From DATARH01 sp036273175 (GTDB taxonomy: Bacteria > Pseudomonadota > Alphaproteobacteria > ATCC43930 > CGMCC-115725): a stretch of DNA of 28,882 nucleotides. The position numbers and the translations under genes are program-made. This document shows positions 7,706 to 15,524 of this stretch, piece after piece (position 1 is the stretch's first letter; each line of letters starts with the position of its first letter). Location: positions 1 to 28,882 of the forward strand of contig DASUIE010000071.1 in NCBI GenBank assembly GCA_036273175.1, read 5' to 3'. The notes below the pieces were generated by a model. It saw only the letters and a list, made by a program, of their open reading frames with translations. It was not told the DNA's origin and did not search any database.

Positions 7706-9100
7706 TCACACCACCCTGATATTCTTGAACTGCCACGGATCGTCGCGGTCGAGGTCTTCGGGGAAAAGAATCTCGCGGTCCTGGAGCGGGGTCCAGTCGC
7801 CCCACACCCCGACCATCTCGCCGAGATACGGGCCGGCGATTTCGAGCACGCGGGCGAAATCCATCTCGTCGGGCTCGACGATGCCGCGGCGCGGGTTTTC
7901 GATGGCCCAGATGATTCCGGCCAGGACGGCCGCCGTCACCTGCAGCGAGGTCGCGTTGTTGTGCGGCGCGACCCGCCGCGCCTCCTCGATCGACAGCCGC
8001 GAGCCATACCAGTAGACGCCGCCCGCCTGGCCCATCAGCAGCACGCCGAGTTCGTCGATGCCCGCGGCGATCTCCTCGACGATCAGGCGCTTGCGGCTCT
8101 GGAGCTGCCAGTTTTTGCCGGCGAGCTCGTGCAGGCTCAAGATGGCGTCGTCGCAGGGGTGGTAGGCGTAGTGGCAGGTCGGACGGTAGCGCGCCTCGGC
8201 GCCGTCACCGACCGTGAGGTAGTCGGCGATCGAGATCGACTCGCCATGGGTGATCAGATAGCCGAGATAGGGTCCTTCGAGCGGGGTCCAGCTTCTGACT
8301 CGGGTCCCGGCGCCCGGGCGCATCAGGTAGATCGCCGCCTGGCCGCCGGCGTCGTGGCGGTGGCCGTCCTGGGGGAAATGCCGCTCATGCGTGCCCCAGC
8401 CCAATTCCGCCGGCTGGGAGCCTTCGCTGAAGAAACCGTCGATGGACCAGGTATTGACGAATTCGCCGGGCTCCTTCGGGGTCGCGGCGACCTGGGTGTC
8501 GCGCTCGGCGATGTGGATGGCCTTGACCCCCAGCCGCTCGGAAAGGCGGGCCCAGCCCTCGCGGTCGGTCGGGGGCGGGGACTTCGCCAGATCGACCAGC
8601 GCCTGCTTGACGAAATGCGAGACGAGGCCGGGATTGGCGCCGTGGGTGATGACGGCGGTCGGACCGGACGGGTTTTTGCGGCGCAGGGCGAGGGCGCTCT
8701 CGCGCAGCGCGTAGTTGGAGCGCGCCGAGGGCGGCAGGTTCGGGTCGGTATAGCCTCCCGGCCACGGCTCGATGCAGGTGTCGAGGTAGAGGGCGTCGCG
8801 CTCCTGGCAGAACTCGATGAGGGCGAGGCTCGACACGTCGACCGAGACGTTGAGCAGGAAGTCGCCCTGGCCGAGCCGGGGCGTCAGCACCTCGCGGTAG
8901 TTCTCGCGGGTGAGCGCGTGCTCGATGAATTCGATGCCGTATTCGGCGGCGATTTCGCGGCCGCGCGGCTCGGCGGTGACGATGGCGATCTGGTCAGGGC
9001 GGATGTCGAGGTGGCGCAACAGCAGCGGCATGACCCCCTGGCCGATGCTCCCGAACCCGACGATCACCAGGCGGCCGGCGAAGGCCGCGTGCTTGCTCAT
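7706..9100 (-). CDS. hss: Homospermidine synthase
   Basis: This 464-residue enzyme makes sym-homospermidine from two putrescine molecules, or from putrescine plus spermidine, with NAD+ as a hydride carrier. It is a member of the saccharopine dehydrogenase-like Rossmann family. The NAD site is VGFGSIGQG near residue 14. Family-typical segments follow, including LLNVSVDVSS, the CIEPW region, NTWSIDGF, and the C-terminal HNNATSLQVTAAVLAGI. The length matches characterised bacterial Hss proteins (about 480 residues). Homospermidine is a common polyamine in alphaproteobacteria. The ATG at 9100 lies five bases after the stop of the upstream DUF364 gene, so the two are almost certainly one transcript. 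Confidence 0.93.
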   Translation of the reverse strand: MSKHAAFAGRLVIVGFGSIGQGVMPLLLRHLDIRPDQIAIVTAEPRGREIAAEYGIEFIEHALTRENYREVLTPRLGQGDFLLNVSVDVSSLALIEFCQERDALYLDTCIEPWPGGYTDPNLPPSARSNYALRESALALRRKNPSGPTAVITHGANPGLVSHFVKQALVDLAKSPPPTDREGWARLSERLGVKAIHIAERDTQVAATPKEPGEFVNTWSIDGFFSEGSQPAELGWGTHERHFPQDGHRHDAGGQAAIYLMRPGAGTRVRSWTPLEGPYLGYLITHGESISIADYLTVGDGAEARYRPTCHYAYHPCDDAILSLHELAGKNWQLQSRKRLIVEEIAAGIDELGVLLMGQAGGVYWYGSRLSIEEARRVAPHNNATSLQVTAAVLAGIIWAIENPRRGIVEPDEMDFARVLEIAGPYLGEMVGVWGDWTPLQDREILFPEDLDRDDPWQFKNIRVV

Positions 9101-9105
9101 GCCGG

Positions 9106-9954
9106 TCAGGCGGCCTGGGCTGCCGCGTGGCGGCGTTGCAGGACCACCTTCTCGCAGACGCGGCCGAAGAAGTGATAGCCGGAGCCGCCTTCGGCGAGGA
9201 GGTCGAGGAACTCGTCGGGCTGGCCGATCTGCACGCCGCCGAGAATGTCGGCGCCGCGGGCGAAGAACGCATCGGGCAGCAGGCCTACGGTCGGGCCGAC
9301 CAGGGTCACGCGCGCGTCGGGCCGGGCCATCGCCAAGAGGTCTTCCATCGAGTCGTTGAGCAGCGTCGTGCCGGTAATCAGCAGCACATCGGCCCGCGGC
9401 ACGATTTCGGACGCCATCTCGGCCGGGCGGTAGAACGGCATCTCGTCGGCCTTCAGCGTCGCCGGGTCCTTTTCGAGGACGAGATACGCGAGGTTGCGCC
9501 GCTTGAGCGCCTTGAGGAACGGCACGAAGGCGCCGACGACGACGGTGAGGTCCTTCGGCGCAAAAGTATTGGCCTCGAACGCATCGACGCCGCGGCGCAG
9601 CTCGGCGAACGGGTGCGGGCGGCGGCTCGCGGCGAGCTCGGCGAGGGCGTTGACCGTGGCGATCCCGACGGCGCGGCGGATGCCGTGGTCGGAAAAAGCC
9701 TCCTTCATCCCGTCGCGCGCCGGCTTGCCGGCCATCTTGCCGGGGAACGGCATCGCCATCGCCGAGGAGGGGCAGCATACCGCCTCGGGAATGGTCTTGA
9801 TCGGCGTGGCGCAGGCCCCCGCATGACCGGTGCTGAGCTTGACCCCGGTAAAGAACAGGCCGATGACCGCGCGCTCGATCGTGATATGGTCGAGCTCGGC
9901 GCCCAGGATGTCGCCGATGGCCGCGATCGTCTCTTCCAGGATGGTGGTCGCCAC
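9106..9954 (-). CDS. DUF4213/DUF364 protein (putative heavy-metal chelation family)
   Basis: This protein of about 282 residues belongs to the family with an N-terminal DUF4213 domain (residues 3-85) and a C-terminal Rossmann-like DUF364 domain (about 105-265). It is annotated in databases as putative heavy-metal chelation, but no reaction is established. Cys48, Cys60 and Cys61 in the N-terminal domain could bind metal; that is an inference. The GTG at 9954 is preferred because AAAGGA lies eight bases upstream and the conserved sequence begins there. An ATG at 9993 would add 13 residues without a clear RBS. The gene is five bases upstream of hss and divergent from the FKBP gene. Confidence 0.82.
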   Translation of the reverse strand: MATTILEETIAAIGDILGAELDHITIERAVIGLFFTGVKLSTGHAGACATPIKTIPEAVCCPSSAMAMPFPGKMAGKPARDGMKEAFSDHGIRRAVGIATVNALAELAASRRPHPFAELRRGVDAFEANTFAPKDLTVVVGAFVPFLKALKRRNLAYLVLEKDPATLKADEMPFYRPAEMASEIVPRADVLLITGTTLLNDSMEDLLAMARPDARVTLVGPTVGLLPDAFFARGADILGGVQIGQPDEFLDLLAEGGSGYHFFGRVCEKVVLQRRHAAAQAA

Positions 9955-10005
9955 GCGCCGTGTCCTTTGTGCCGTTTGCAGGGGGTTTATCATAATCGGG
10001 GAACG

Positions 10006-10452
10006 ATGAAAGCAATCCGCATTGCCGGCGCCGCCTCGGCGTTACTGCTGTTAACCCAGTTCGTGCCCGCCGCGCGGGCGCAAGGAGCCACAGGAACCAT
10101 GACCGAGATGCCGGACGGGCTGAAATACACCGATACCCAGGTCGGAACGGGCGCCATCGCCACCTCCGGCAAGACGGTCTCCGTGCATTACACGGGCTGG
10201 CTCTACGAGAACGGGGCCAAGGGCAAGAAATTCGACAGCTCGCTCGATCGCGGCCAGCCGTTTTCGTTCAAGCTCGGCGCCGGCCAGGTCATCAAGGGCT
10301 GGGACGAGGGGGTCGCCGGGATGAAAATCGGCGGCAAGCGCACGCTGATCATCCCGCCTGCGCTCGGCTACGGCTCGCGCGGCGCGGGCGGCGTGATTCC
10401 GCCCTTCGCGACGCTGACCTTCGATGTCGAGCTGCTGAAGGTCGAAAACTAG
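10006..10452 (+). CDS. Periplasmic FKBP-type peptidyl-prolyl cis-trans isomerase
   Basis: This 148-residue protein has a Sec signal peptide (residues 1-26, hydrophobic core ASALLLLTQFV, cleavage after ARA) and then one FKBP domain. The FKBP hallmarks are clear: VSVHYTGWL, FDSSLDRGQPF, GAGQVIKGWDEGV, KRTLIIPPALGYG and the final TLTFDVELL strand. It should speed proline isomerisation during folding of exported proteins. It stands first in a plus-strand run followed 38 bases later by the ModE-like regulator; whether they share a transcript is uncertain. The family call is very secure, while client proteins are unknown. Confidence 0.93.
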   Translation: MKAIRIAGAASALLLLTQFVPAARAQGATGTMTEMPDGLKYTDTQVGTGAIATSGKTVSVHYTGWLYENGAKGKKFDSSLDRGQPFSFKLGAGQVIKGWDEGVAGMKIGGKRTLIIPPALGYGSRGAGGVIPPFATLTFDVELLKVEN

Positions 10453-10455
10453 AAC

Positions 10456-10488
10456 GGGGCCGAACGGGAGCTGGGCCGGGGCCGAACG
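10456..10488 (+). repeat. 11-bp direct repeat with 22-bp period before the ModE-like gene
   Basis: GGGGCCGAACG occurs at 10456-10466 and again at 10478-10488, exactly two helical turns apart. The pair fills the gap between the FKBP stop and the ATG of the ModE-like regulator. It could be a regulator-binding site or a chance duplication. The gap contains no inverted-repeat ModE-type operator. Confidence 0.5.
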
Positions 10489-10490
10489 CG

Positions 10491-10871
10491 ATGACGCGGC
10501 TGACCCTGCGCATCGATTTCGACGGCGATCGCGCGATCGGCCCCGGCAAGATTCGGCTTCTCGAACTGATCGACGCCAAGGGCTCGATCTCCGCCGCCGG
10601 GCGCGAGATGGCGATGTCGTATCGCCGCGCCTGGCTGCTCGTCGACAATCTCAACCGCTGCTTCCGCGAACCGGTCGTCGCCGCGCAGACCGGCGGGGCG
10701 CGAGGCGGCGGCGCGGCGCTGACCGCGCTCGGGCATGAGGTCGTCAAGCACTACCGCGCGATCGAGAAAAGCGCGGCGGCCGCGGGGTCGGACCATGTCG
10801 GCGCCCTCGCCGCGGCGCTCGCCGACATGGCCGAGCCGCCGGAAGCGCGGGAGCCGCCGCTGGGGGATTAG
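10491..10871 (+). CDS. ModE-like winged-helix regulator without molybdate-binding domain
   Basis: This 126-residue DNA-binding protein matches the N-terminal domain of ModE: a winged helix-turn-helix with the typical GKIRLLELIDAKGSISAAGREMAMSYRRAWLLVDNLN pattern (residues 19-55, recognition helix near 42-54) and a wing ending in LTALGHEVVKHYRAIE. The C-terminal Mop/TOBE molybdate-binding domains of E. coli ModE are absent; the protein ends in an Ala/Glu/Pro-rich tail. Such HTH-only forms are common in alphaproteobacteria. The gene lies 3.8 kb from modA, whose upstream region holds a ModE-type operator, so control of modABC is the obvious guess. How it would sense molybdate without Mop domains is not evident. 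Confidence 0.85.
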   Translation: MTRLTLRIDFDGDRAIGPGKIRLLELIDAKGSISAAGREMAMSYRRAWLLVDNLNRCFREPVVAAQTGGARGGGAALTALGHEVVKHYRAIEKSAAAAGSDHVGALAAALADMAEPPEAREPPLGD

Positions 10872-10911
10872 CAAGCGAGATTCGCCCGCATCAATCAGGG
10901 GAGAGGGACCG

Positions 10912-12063
10912 ATGATCGCAGATCGCGCCTGGTTCACCCGCAACCTTGGGTTCGACCCGCTCACGGAGCCGCCGCCGGCTAAGGCATTTGCGTTTCCGGC
11001 CGCGGCCACGTCGGCCGACCTTCAAGATCTACAACGCGAAATCATCGATTTCGATTCCGAGGCGCCTTCGGGCCTGCAGTTTCTCGCCTTTTCGACAGCC
11101 ACGGGGCTGTCCCGCTTCAAGGACATTCCCTGGCCCGCCGGCCAGGCCCCCGTCACGGCGGCCGATCCCGGCGGCGTTGCCGGCGGGAAGCTGCCGCGGG
11201 CTGACGTCCTGATCGTCACCTGGACCGTCGACGAGGGGCATGCCCTGAGCCGAGTCCTGACGCCCGGCAAGGACTCGCGGAACGACTACTTCCACTACAC
11301 CCACAATTATCCGGAAATATCGCAGGACATGCGGCCCGGTTGCCCGGCCCGGATCGCGCAGCGGCTCGGCGCCTACTGGCGCACCAGCATCGCGGGCAAG
11401 TCGGTCGTGATCTTCAAATCCGAATCCCACATGTCGCAAGACGGCCCCAAGCTGCCGAACATCAAGGTGTGGCGGCAGATCATCTCGGAGGTTCGGCCCA
11501 AGCTCGTGATCACCACCGGCACCGCCGGCGGCATCGGGGCCGATACGGAGGTCGGCGATGTCGTCGTGAGCCCGGTCGTGCGCTTCGACTGCACCGCGAA
11601 ATTCAAGGCCGAGCCGTTTGCCCAGGCCCATTACGCGAACCGCGTCGCCGACACCTCGCTGTTCGCGACGGCGAAAGAACTGTTCGCGACCAACGCGGGC
11701 CAGCTTCCACGCGACAACACGCGGGCGCCGATCGTCACGGTCGACGCGTCCCAGAGCCTGACCTCCTGCGTCGTGACGACCGATTTCTTCGGCTTCGACA
11801 CCTCGAACAACCACTACAAGCTCCAGGGCCTCGGTGCGGTGTCCGAGATGGGCGACGCGGTATTGGGCTTCGTGGCGCATGAGCTCGGGGCGGGGGCGCC
11901 GGCCTGGCTCGCCATCCGCAACGTCTCGGACCCCCAGATCGCGGCCGATGGCCTCACGCTGAAGCAGCAGGCGGAGATGGCGGCCCATATCTACAAGGGC
12001 TTCGGGCGCTGGAGCTCGGTCTGCAGCGCGATCGTCTGCTGGGCGAGCGTGGTCGCGCTATAG
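10912..12063 (+). CDS. Nucleoside phosphorylase superfamily protein (nucleosidase-like)
   Basis: This 383-residue protein carries a purine nucleoside phosphorylase/MTA-SAH nucleosidase-type domain in its C-terminal two thirds. The glycine-rich TTGTAGG lies at residues 201-207, followed by TEVGDVVVSP. The substrate-binding EMGD motif (Glu312) and an NVSDP motif with Asp340 match the Glu and Asp that bind ribose and base in the family. Residues 1-80 form an extension I do not recognise, and about 60 residues between the extension and the glycine motif are also unusual. The RBS is GGGGAGAGGGA before the ATG at 10912. It starts 40 bases after the ModE-like gene and may share its transcript. Substrate and role are unknown. 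Confidence 0.8.
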   Translation: MIADRAWFTRNLGFDPLTEPPPAKAFAFPAAATSADLQDLQREIIDFDSEAPSGLQFLAFSTATGLSRFKDIPWPAGQAPVTAADPGGVAGGKLPRADVLIVTWTVDEGHALSRVLTPGKDSRNDYFHYTHNYPEISQDMRPGCPARIAQRLGAYWRTSIAGKSVVIFKSESHMSQDGPKLPNIKVWRQIISEVRPKLVITTGTAGGIGADTEVGDVVVSPVVRFDCTAKFKAEPFAQAHYANRVADTSLFATAKELFATNAGQLPRDNTRAPIVTVDASQSLTSCVVTTDFFGFDTSNNHYKLQGLGAVSEMGDAVLGFVAHELGAGAPAWLAIRNVSDPQIAADGLTLKQQAEMAAHIYKGFGRWSSVCSAIVCWASVVAL

Positions 12064-12073
12064 CCGGCGCGCT

Positions 12074-13204
12074 TTAGCCGGCCACCGCATCGGCATCGGC
12101 GCCGGCGGCCGGGGTCGTGCCGGCGAAGGCGTGATGGTCGAAGGCGATGCTTTTGATGACGGCATAGACCTGGCGGCCCGGCTCCAGGCCGAGCGCCTCG
12201 ACCGAGCGCCGGGTCAGCCGCGCGACCAGCGCCTCGCCGGCGCAATCGAGGCGAATTTCGACGATCGGCCCTTCGGCCTGGCCGATCTCGGCGACCGTGC
12301 CGGGGAGCACGTTGAGCGCGCTGAGCCCCTCGGGCGGGTGGAGGCCGATCATCACGTCGCGGGCGCGGATGCGCACCCGGAGCGCGGTGCCGAGCGGCAG
12401 GTCGAGCCGCGGCACCCGCAGCTCGCCGGCCGCTGCGCGCAAGAGGCTGAGGCCGAACCGCGCGTCGACGCCGGTCACCCGCGTGTTGAGGATCGCGCCG
12501 GCCTCGACGCGCCCGGTCAGCGGGAAGAGATCGAGCCGCCCCATGATCTCGGCCGGCGTCCCGGTCGCGGCGACGCGACCCGACGACAGCACGACGAGGT
12601 TGGTCGCGAGCCGGGCGACCTCGGGGATCGAGTGGCTGACATAAACGATCGGGATGCGGGTCTCGTCGCGCAGCCGCTCGATATAGGGAAGGATTTCGGC
12701 CTTGCGCCCTTCGTCGAGCGAGGCCAGCGGCTCGTCCATCACGAGAAGGCGCGGGCGCGCGAGCAGGGCGCGGCCGATCGCGACGCGCTGCTTTTCTCCG
12801 CCGGAGAGGGTCGCCGGCCGCCGCGCGAGAAGATCGCCGATGCCGAGCAGCCCGACCACCTGGTCGATATCCGCGGCGCGTCGCGGCAGGCGGGCGAAGC
12901 GGCGGCCGTAGAGCAGGTTTTGCCGCACGGTCAGATGCGGGAACAGGCGGCCTTCCTGGAAGACATAGCCGATGCGGCGGCGATGGGCCGGGACAAAGCG
13001 GCCGGTCGCGGTGTCGGTCAGCGCCTCGCCGTCGAGCATGACGCGGCCGCGGTCGGGGCGGATCAGCCCGGCGATCACGTTGATGACCGAGGTCTTGCCG
13101 GCTCCCGAGCGGCCGAACAGCGCGGTGAGCCCGCCTTCGACCGCGAATTCGGCGTCGAGGGTAAAGGCGCCGAGCCGGTGCTCGACCGATACCTCCAGGG
13201 TCAT
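12074..13204 (-). CDS. modC: Molybdate ABC transporter ATP-binding protein ModC
   Basis: This 376-residue ATPase powers molybdate import. Walker A is GRSGAGKTS at 31-39, the ABC signature LSGGEKQRVAIG at 133-144, and Walker B LLVMDEP at 153-159, followed by the switch histidine in YVSHS. The C-terminal Mop/TOBE region (about 285-355, with SALNVLPGTVAEI and a final QVYAVIKS strand) is diagnostic of ModC and binds molybdate or regulates the pump. The ATG at 13204 overlaps the modB stop by four bases (ATGA), so modABC is translationally coupled. It converges with the nucleosidase-like gene, ten bases apart, with a short GCCGGC hairpin between. Confidence 0.95.
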   Translation of the reverse strand: MTLEVSVEHRLGAFTLDAEFAVEGGLTALFGRSGAGKTSVINVIAGLIRPDRGRVMLDGEALTDTATGRFVPAHRRRIGYVFQEGRLFPHLTVRQNLLYGRRFARLPRRAADIDQVVGLLGIGDLLARRPATLSGGEKQRVAIGRALLARPRLLVMDEPLASLDEGRKAEILPYIERLRDETRIPIVYVSHSIPEVARLATNLVVLSSGRVAATGTPAEIMGRLDLFPLTGRVEAGAILNTRVTGVDARFGLSLLRAAAGELRVPRLDLPLGTALRVRIRARDVMIGLHPPEGLSALNVLPGTVAEIGQAEGPIVEIRLDCAGEALVARLTRRSVEALGLEPGRQVYAVIKSIAFDHHAFAGTTPAAGADADAVAG

Positions 13205-13902
13205 GTGGCGGCCCCGCGCGCGGCCCGGCGGGCGACCGCCTCCGAGGCAAAGAGCGCCACCGCCGAGATGACGACGGCGATGACCGTCAGCCGCAGCGCG
13301 GCCGCGTCGCCGCCGGGCACCTGGGTCGCCATGTAGATCGCGGTCGGCACGGTCTGGGTCTCGCCCGGGATGTTCGAGACGAAGGTGATGGTCGCGCCGA
13401 ACTCGCCGAGCGAGCGGGCGAAGCTGAGGATCATCCCGGCGACGATCCCGGGCAGGATCAGCGGCAGCGTCACGGTGACGAAGACCCAGACTGCGCTGGC
13501 GCCGAGCGTCGCGGCGGCTTCCTCGAGGCGGCGGTCGACCGCGTCGAGCGACAGGCGGATCGCCCGCACCATCAGCGGGAATCCCATCACCGCGCTGGCG
13601 AGCGCGGCGCCGGTCCAGCGGAAGGCGAAGACGAGCCCGATCGTGTCGGCGAAAAAGCGGCCGAGCGGCCCCTTCCGCCCGAACAGCAGCAGCAGCACAT
13701 AACCGGTGACGACGGGCGGCAGCACCAGCGGCAGATGCACCAGCACGTTCAACACCGACTTGCCCCAGAATTTGCCGCGCGCCAGCAGCATCGCCGTGGC
13801 GACGCCGAGGGGGAGGCTGACCGCCATCGCCCACATCGCGACCCATAGCGACAGGCGGATCGCGGTCAACTCATCGGGCGAAAGATCGGTCAGCCAATTC
13901 AC
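13201..13902 (-). CDS. modB: Molybdate ABC transporter permease ModB
   Basis: This 233-residue inner-membrane permease has five to six hydrophobic helices and the cytoplasmic EAA-type loop (EEAAATLGASAVWVFVTVTLPLI, about residues 147-168) that docks ModC. The SFARSLGEFGATI segment at about 184-196 is typical of ModB/CysW-like permeases. Length and content are normal for the family. It overlaps modA by four bases upstream and modC by four bases downstream. Confidence 0.95.
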   Translation of the reverse strand: MNWLTDLSPDELTAIRLSLWVAMWAMAVSLPLGVATAMLLARGKFWGKSVLNVLVHLPLVLPPVVTGYVLLLLFGRKGPLGRFFADTIGLVFAFRWTGAALASAVMGFPLMVRAIRLSLDAVDRRLEEAAATLGASAVWVFVTVTLPLILPGIVAGMILSFARSLGEFGATITFVSNIPGETQTVPTAIYMATQVPGGDAAALRLTVIAVVISAVALFASEAVARRAARGAAT

Positions 13903-14654
13903 GGCTTCTTGTCTAGCACGGTAAAGCCATGCGACTCGAATGCCTTGCGGGCCTCCGGGCCTTGCAGATAGGCGGCGAGGGGCTTGGCGTCGGGGTTTTT
14001 AGAGGCGGCGGTCAGCGCCATCGGATAGACGATCGGCTCGACCGCCTCGGCCGGGAAGGCGGCGACGATCCTGACGCCGGGGTCGACCGCCGCGTCGGTC
14101 TTGTAGACGATACCGAGCGGCGCCTCGCCGCGCGAGACGAGGAGCAGCGCCGCGCGGACATTCTCGGCGGCCGCGACGTGGCTGGAGACGCTTTGCCAGA
14201 CGCCGAGCTTTTCGAGCGCGTTCTTGCCGTAGATGCCGGCCGGGACCGCGGCCGGGTCGGCCATCGCCAGCTTGCCGTTGCCGACAAGCTGGGCGAGCGG
14301 GAAATTGGGCGCGATCGTCGTCTTGACGGTGCTGTCCTTCGGCGCGATCAGGACCAGGACGTTGCCGAGCAGGTTCACGCGGCTGGCGTGGTCGATCAGC
14401 TTTTTGCCGTCGAGGTAGTCCATCCATTTGATATCGGCGGAGATGTAGAGGTCGGCGGGGGCGCCGTTCTCGATCTGCTTCGCCAATGTCGAGCTGGCCG
14501 CGTAGGAGATCACAGGGTGCTTGCCGCTCCCGGCGGCGGCCGCGTCGAGCGCCTCCTTGAGGCTCGCCGCGGCGAAGACCACGACATCCCCCGGCGCCGC
14601 GAACGCAGGAGCGGCGGTCAAGGCCAGCAAGAGTGCGATGACAAGGCGGCGCAT
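13899..14654 (-). CDS. modA: Molybdate-binding periplasmic protein ModA
   Basis: This 251-residue solute-binding protein starts with a Sec signal peptide (MRRLVIALLLALTAAPAFA, about 19 residues) and continues with VVVFAAASLKEALD, the oxyanion-binding start typical of ModA. Other family segments include ADLYISADIKWMDYL, NVLVLIAPKD and the final GFTVLD. It captures molybdate, and usually tungstate, in the periplasm for ModB/ModC. It is the first gene of the operon, and a ModE-type operator lies 13 bases before its ATG, so repression when molybdate is plentiful is expected. Confidence 0.95.
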   Translation of the reverse strand: MRRLVIALLLALTAAPAFAAPGDVVVFAAASLKEALDAAAAGSGKHPVISYAASSTLAKQIENGAPADLYISADIKWMDYLDGKKLIDHASRVNLLGNVLVLIAPKDSTVKTTIAPNFPLAQLVGNGKLAMADPAAVPAGIYGKNALEKLGVWQSVSSHVAAAENVRAALLLVSRGEAPLGIVYKTDAAVDPGVRIVAAFPAEAVEPIVYPMALTAASKNPDAKPLAAYLQGPEARKAFESHGFTVLDKKP

Positions 14655-14666
14655 GGCTCTCTCTTT

Positions 14667-14690
14667 CGTTATATCTGACTAGATACATCG
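14667..14690 (-). promoter_or_regulatory. ModE-type operator upstream of modA
   Basis: Half-sites CGTTATAT (14667-14674) and ATACATCG (14683-14690) flank an eight-base spacer, the same 8-8-8 layout as the E. coli modA operator (CGTTATAT, eight bases, ACATAACG as I recall it). The left half is identical, and the right half matches the inverted consensus ATATAACG at six of eight positions. It sits immediately upstream of modA, where a bound repressor would block transcription. It also lies 71 bases before the divergent SDR gene, which could be affected too. Confidence 0.75.
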
Positions 14691-14760
14691 ATTGCCGCGC
14701 GCTGCCTAGTGCCGGCGCGCCGCAGCCTTTATCGTGGCCGGGAAACCAGGGAGCAGGGGA

Positions 14761-15516
14761 ATGCAGCTTTTCAACCTAAGCGGGCGGGTCGCGGTCGTCA
14801 CCGGCGGCAATGGCGGGATCGGGCTCGGCATGGCGCGGGGACTCGCCGGGGCCGGCGCGACCGTCGTCGTCGCCGCGCGCAACCGGACGAAATCGGAGGC
14901 GGCGGTCGCCGAGCTCGGCGGCAAGGCCGGTTTCGTCGCGCTCGACGTCGCCGATCCCGCATCGTGCCGCGCGATGGTCGGCGAGACCGTGTCGCGCTGG
15001 GGCCGGCTCGACATTCTCGTCAACAATGCGGGCATGTCGATCAGGAAGCCGCCCGAGACCTACACGGTCGAGGAGTGGCGGCAGGTGCTCAACGTCAACC
15101 TGACCGGGGCCTTTGTGCTGTGCCAGGCGGCCTACGAGCAGATGAAACCGCGCGGCGGCGGCAAGATCATCAATATCGGCTCGATGATGTCGATTTTCGG
15201 CGGGGCCTATGCGGCGCCGTATTCATCGAGCAAGGGCGGGATGGTGCAGATGACCAAGTCGCTGGCGACCGCGTGGGCCAAGGACAATGTGCAAGTCAAC
15301 GCGGTGCTGCCCGGCTGGATCGACACCGAGCTGACCCGGAACGCGCGCGACCAGGTCAAGGGGCTGAACGAGCGGGTCTTGGCGCGCACCCCGGCCGGAC
15401 GCTGGGGGGTGCCGAACGACCTGTCCGGGATCGCCGTGTTCCTCGCCGCCCCGGCCTCCGACTTCGTGACCGGCGCCGCGATCCCGGTCGATGGGGGTTA
15501 CGCCTCGGAATTTTGA
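14761..15516 (+). CDS. Short-chain dehydrogenase/reductase (classical SDR)
   Basis: This 251-residue NAD(P)-dependent oxidoreductase shows the complete classical SDR set: cofactor motif TGGNGGIG at 14-21, NNAG at 88-91, catalytic Ser141, and YxxxK at Tyr154-Lys158. After the catalytic site come the PGWIDTEL loop and the terminal GAAIPVDGGYAS. These features fit the FabG/gluconate 5-dehydrogenase-like group, but the substrate cannot be deduced. The ATG at 14761 follows GGGAGCAGGGGA and is preferred over an upstream GTG at 14734. It is divergent from modA. Confidence 0.93.
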   Translation: MQLFNLSGRVAVVTGGNGGIGLGMARGLAGAGATVVVAARNRTKSEAAVAELGGKAGFVALDVADPASCRAMVGETVSRWGRLDILVNNAGMSIRKPPETYTVEEWRQVLNVNLTGAFVLCQAAYEQMKPRGGGKIINIGSMMSIFGGAYAAPYSSSKGGMVQMTKSLATAWAKDNVQVNAVLPGWIDTELTRNARDQVKGLNERVLARTPAGRWGVPNDLSGIAVFLAAPASDFVTGAAIPVDGGYASEF

Positions 15517-15524
15517 TGGCGGGA

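Noticed and set aside
12063..12082. GCCGGC repeated around eight bases between modC and the convergent nucleosidase-like gene
   Set aside because: A six-base stem without T-run overlapping both stop codons is too weak to call a terminator in DNA this GC-rich.
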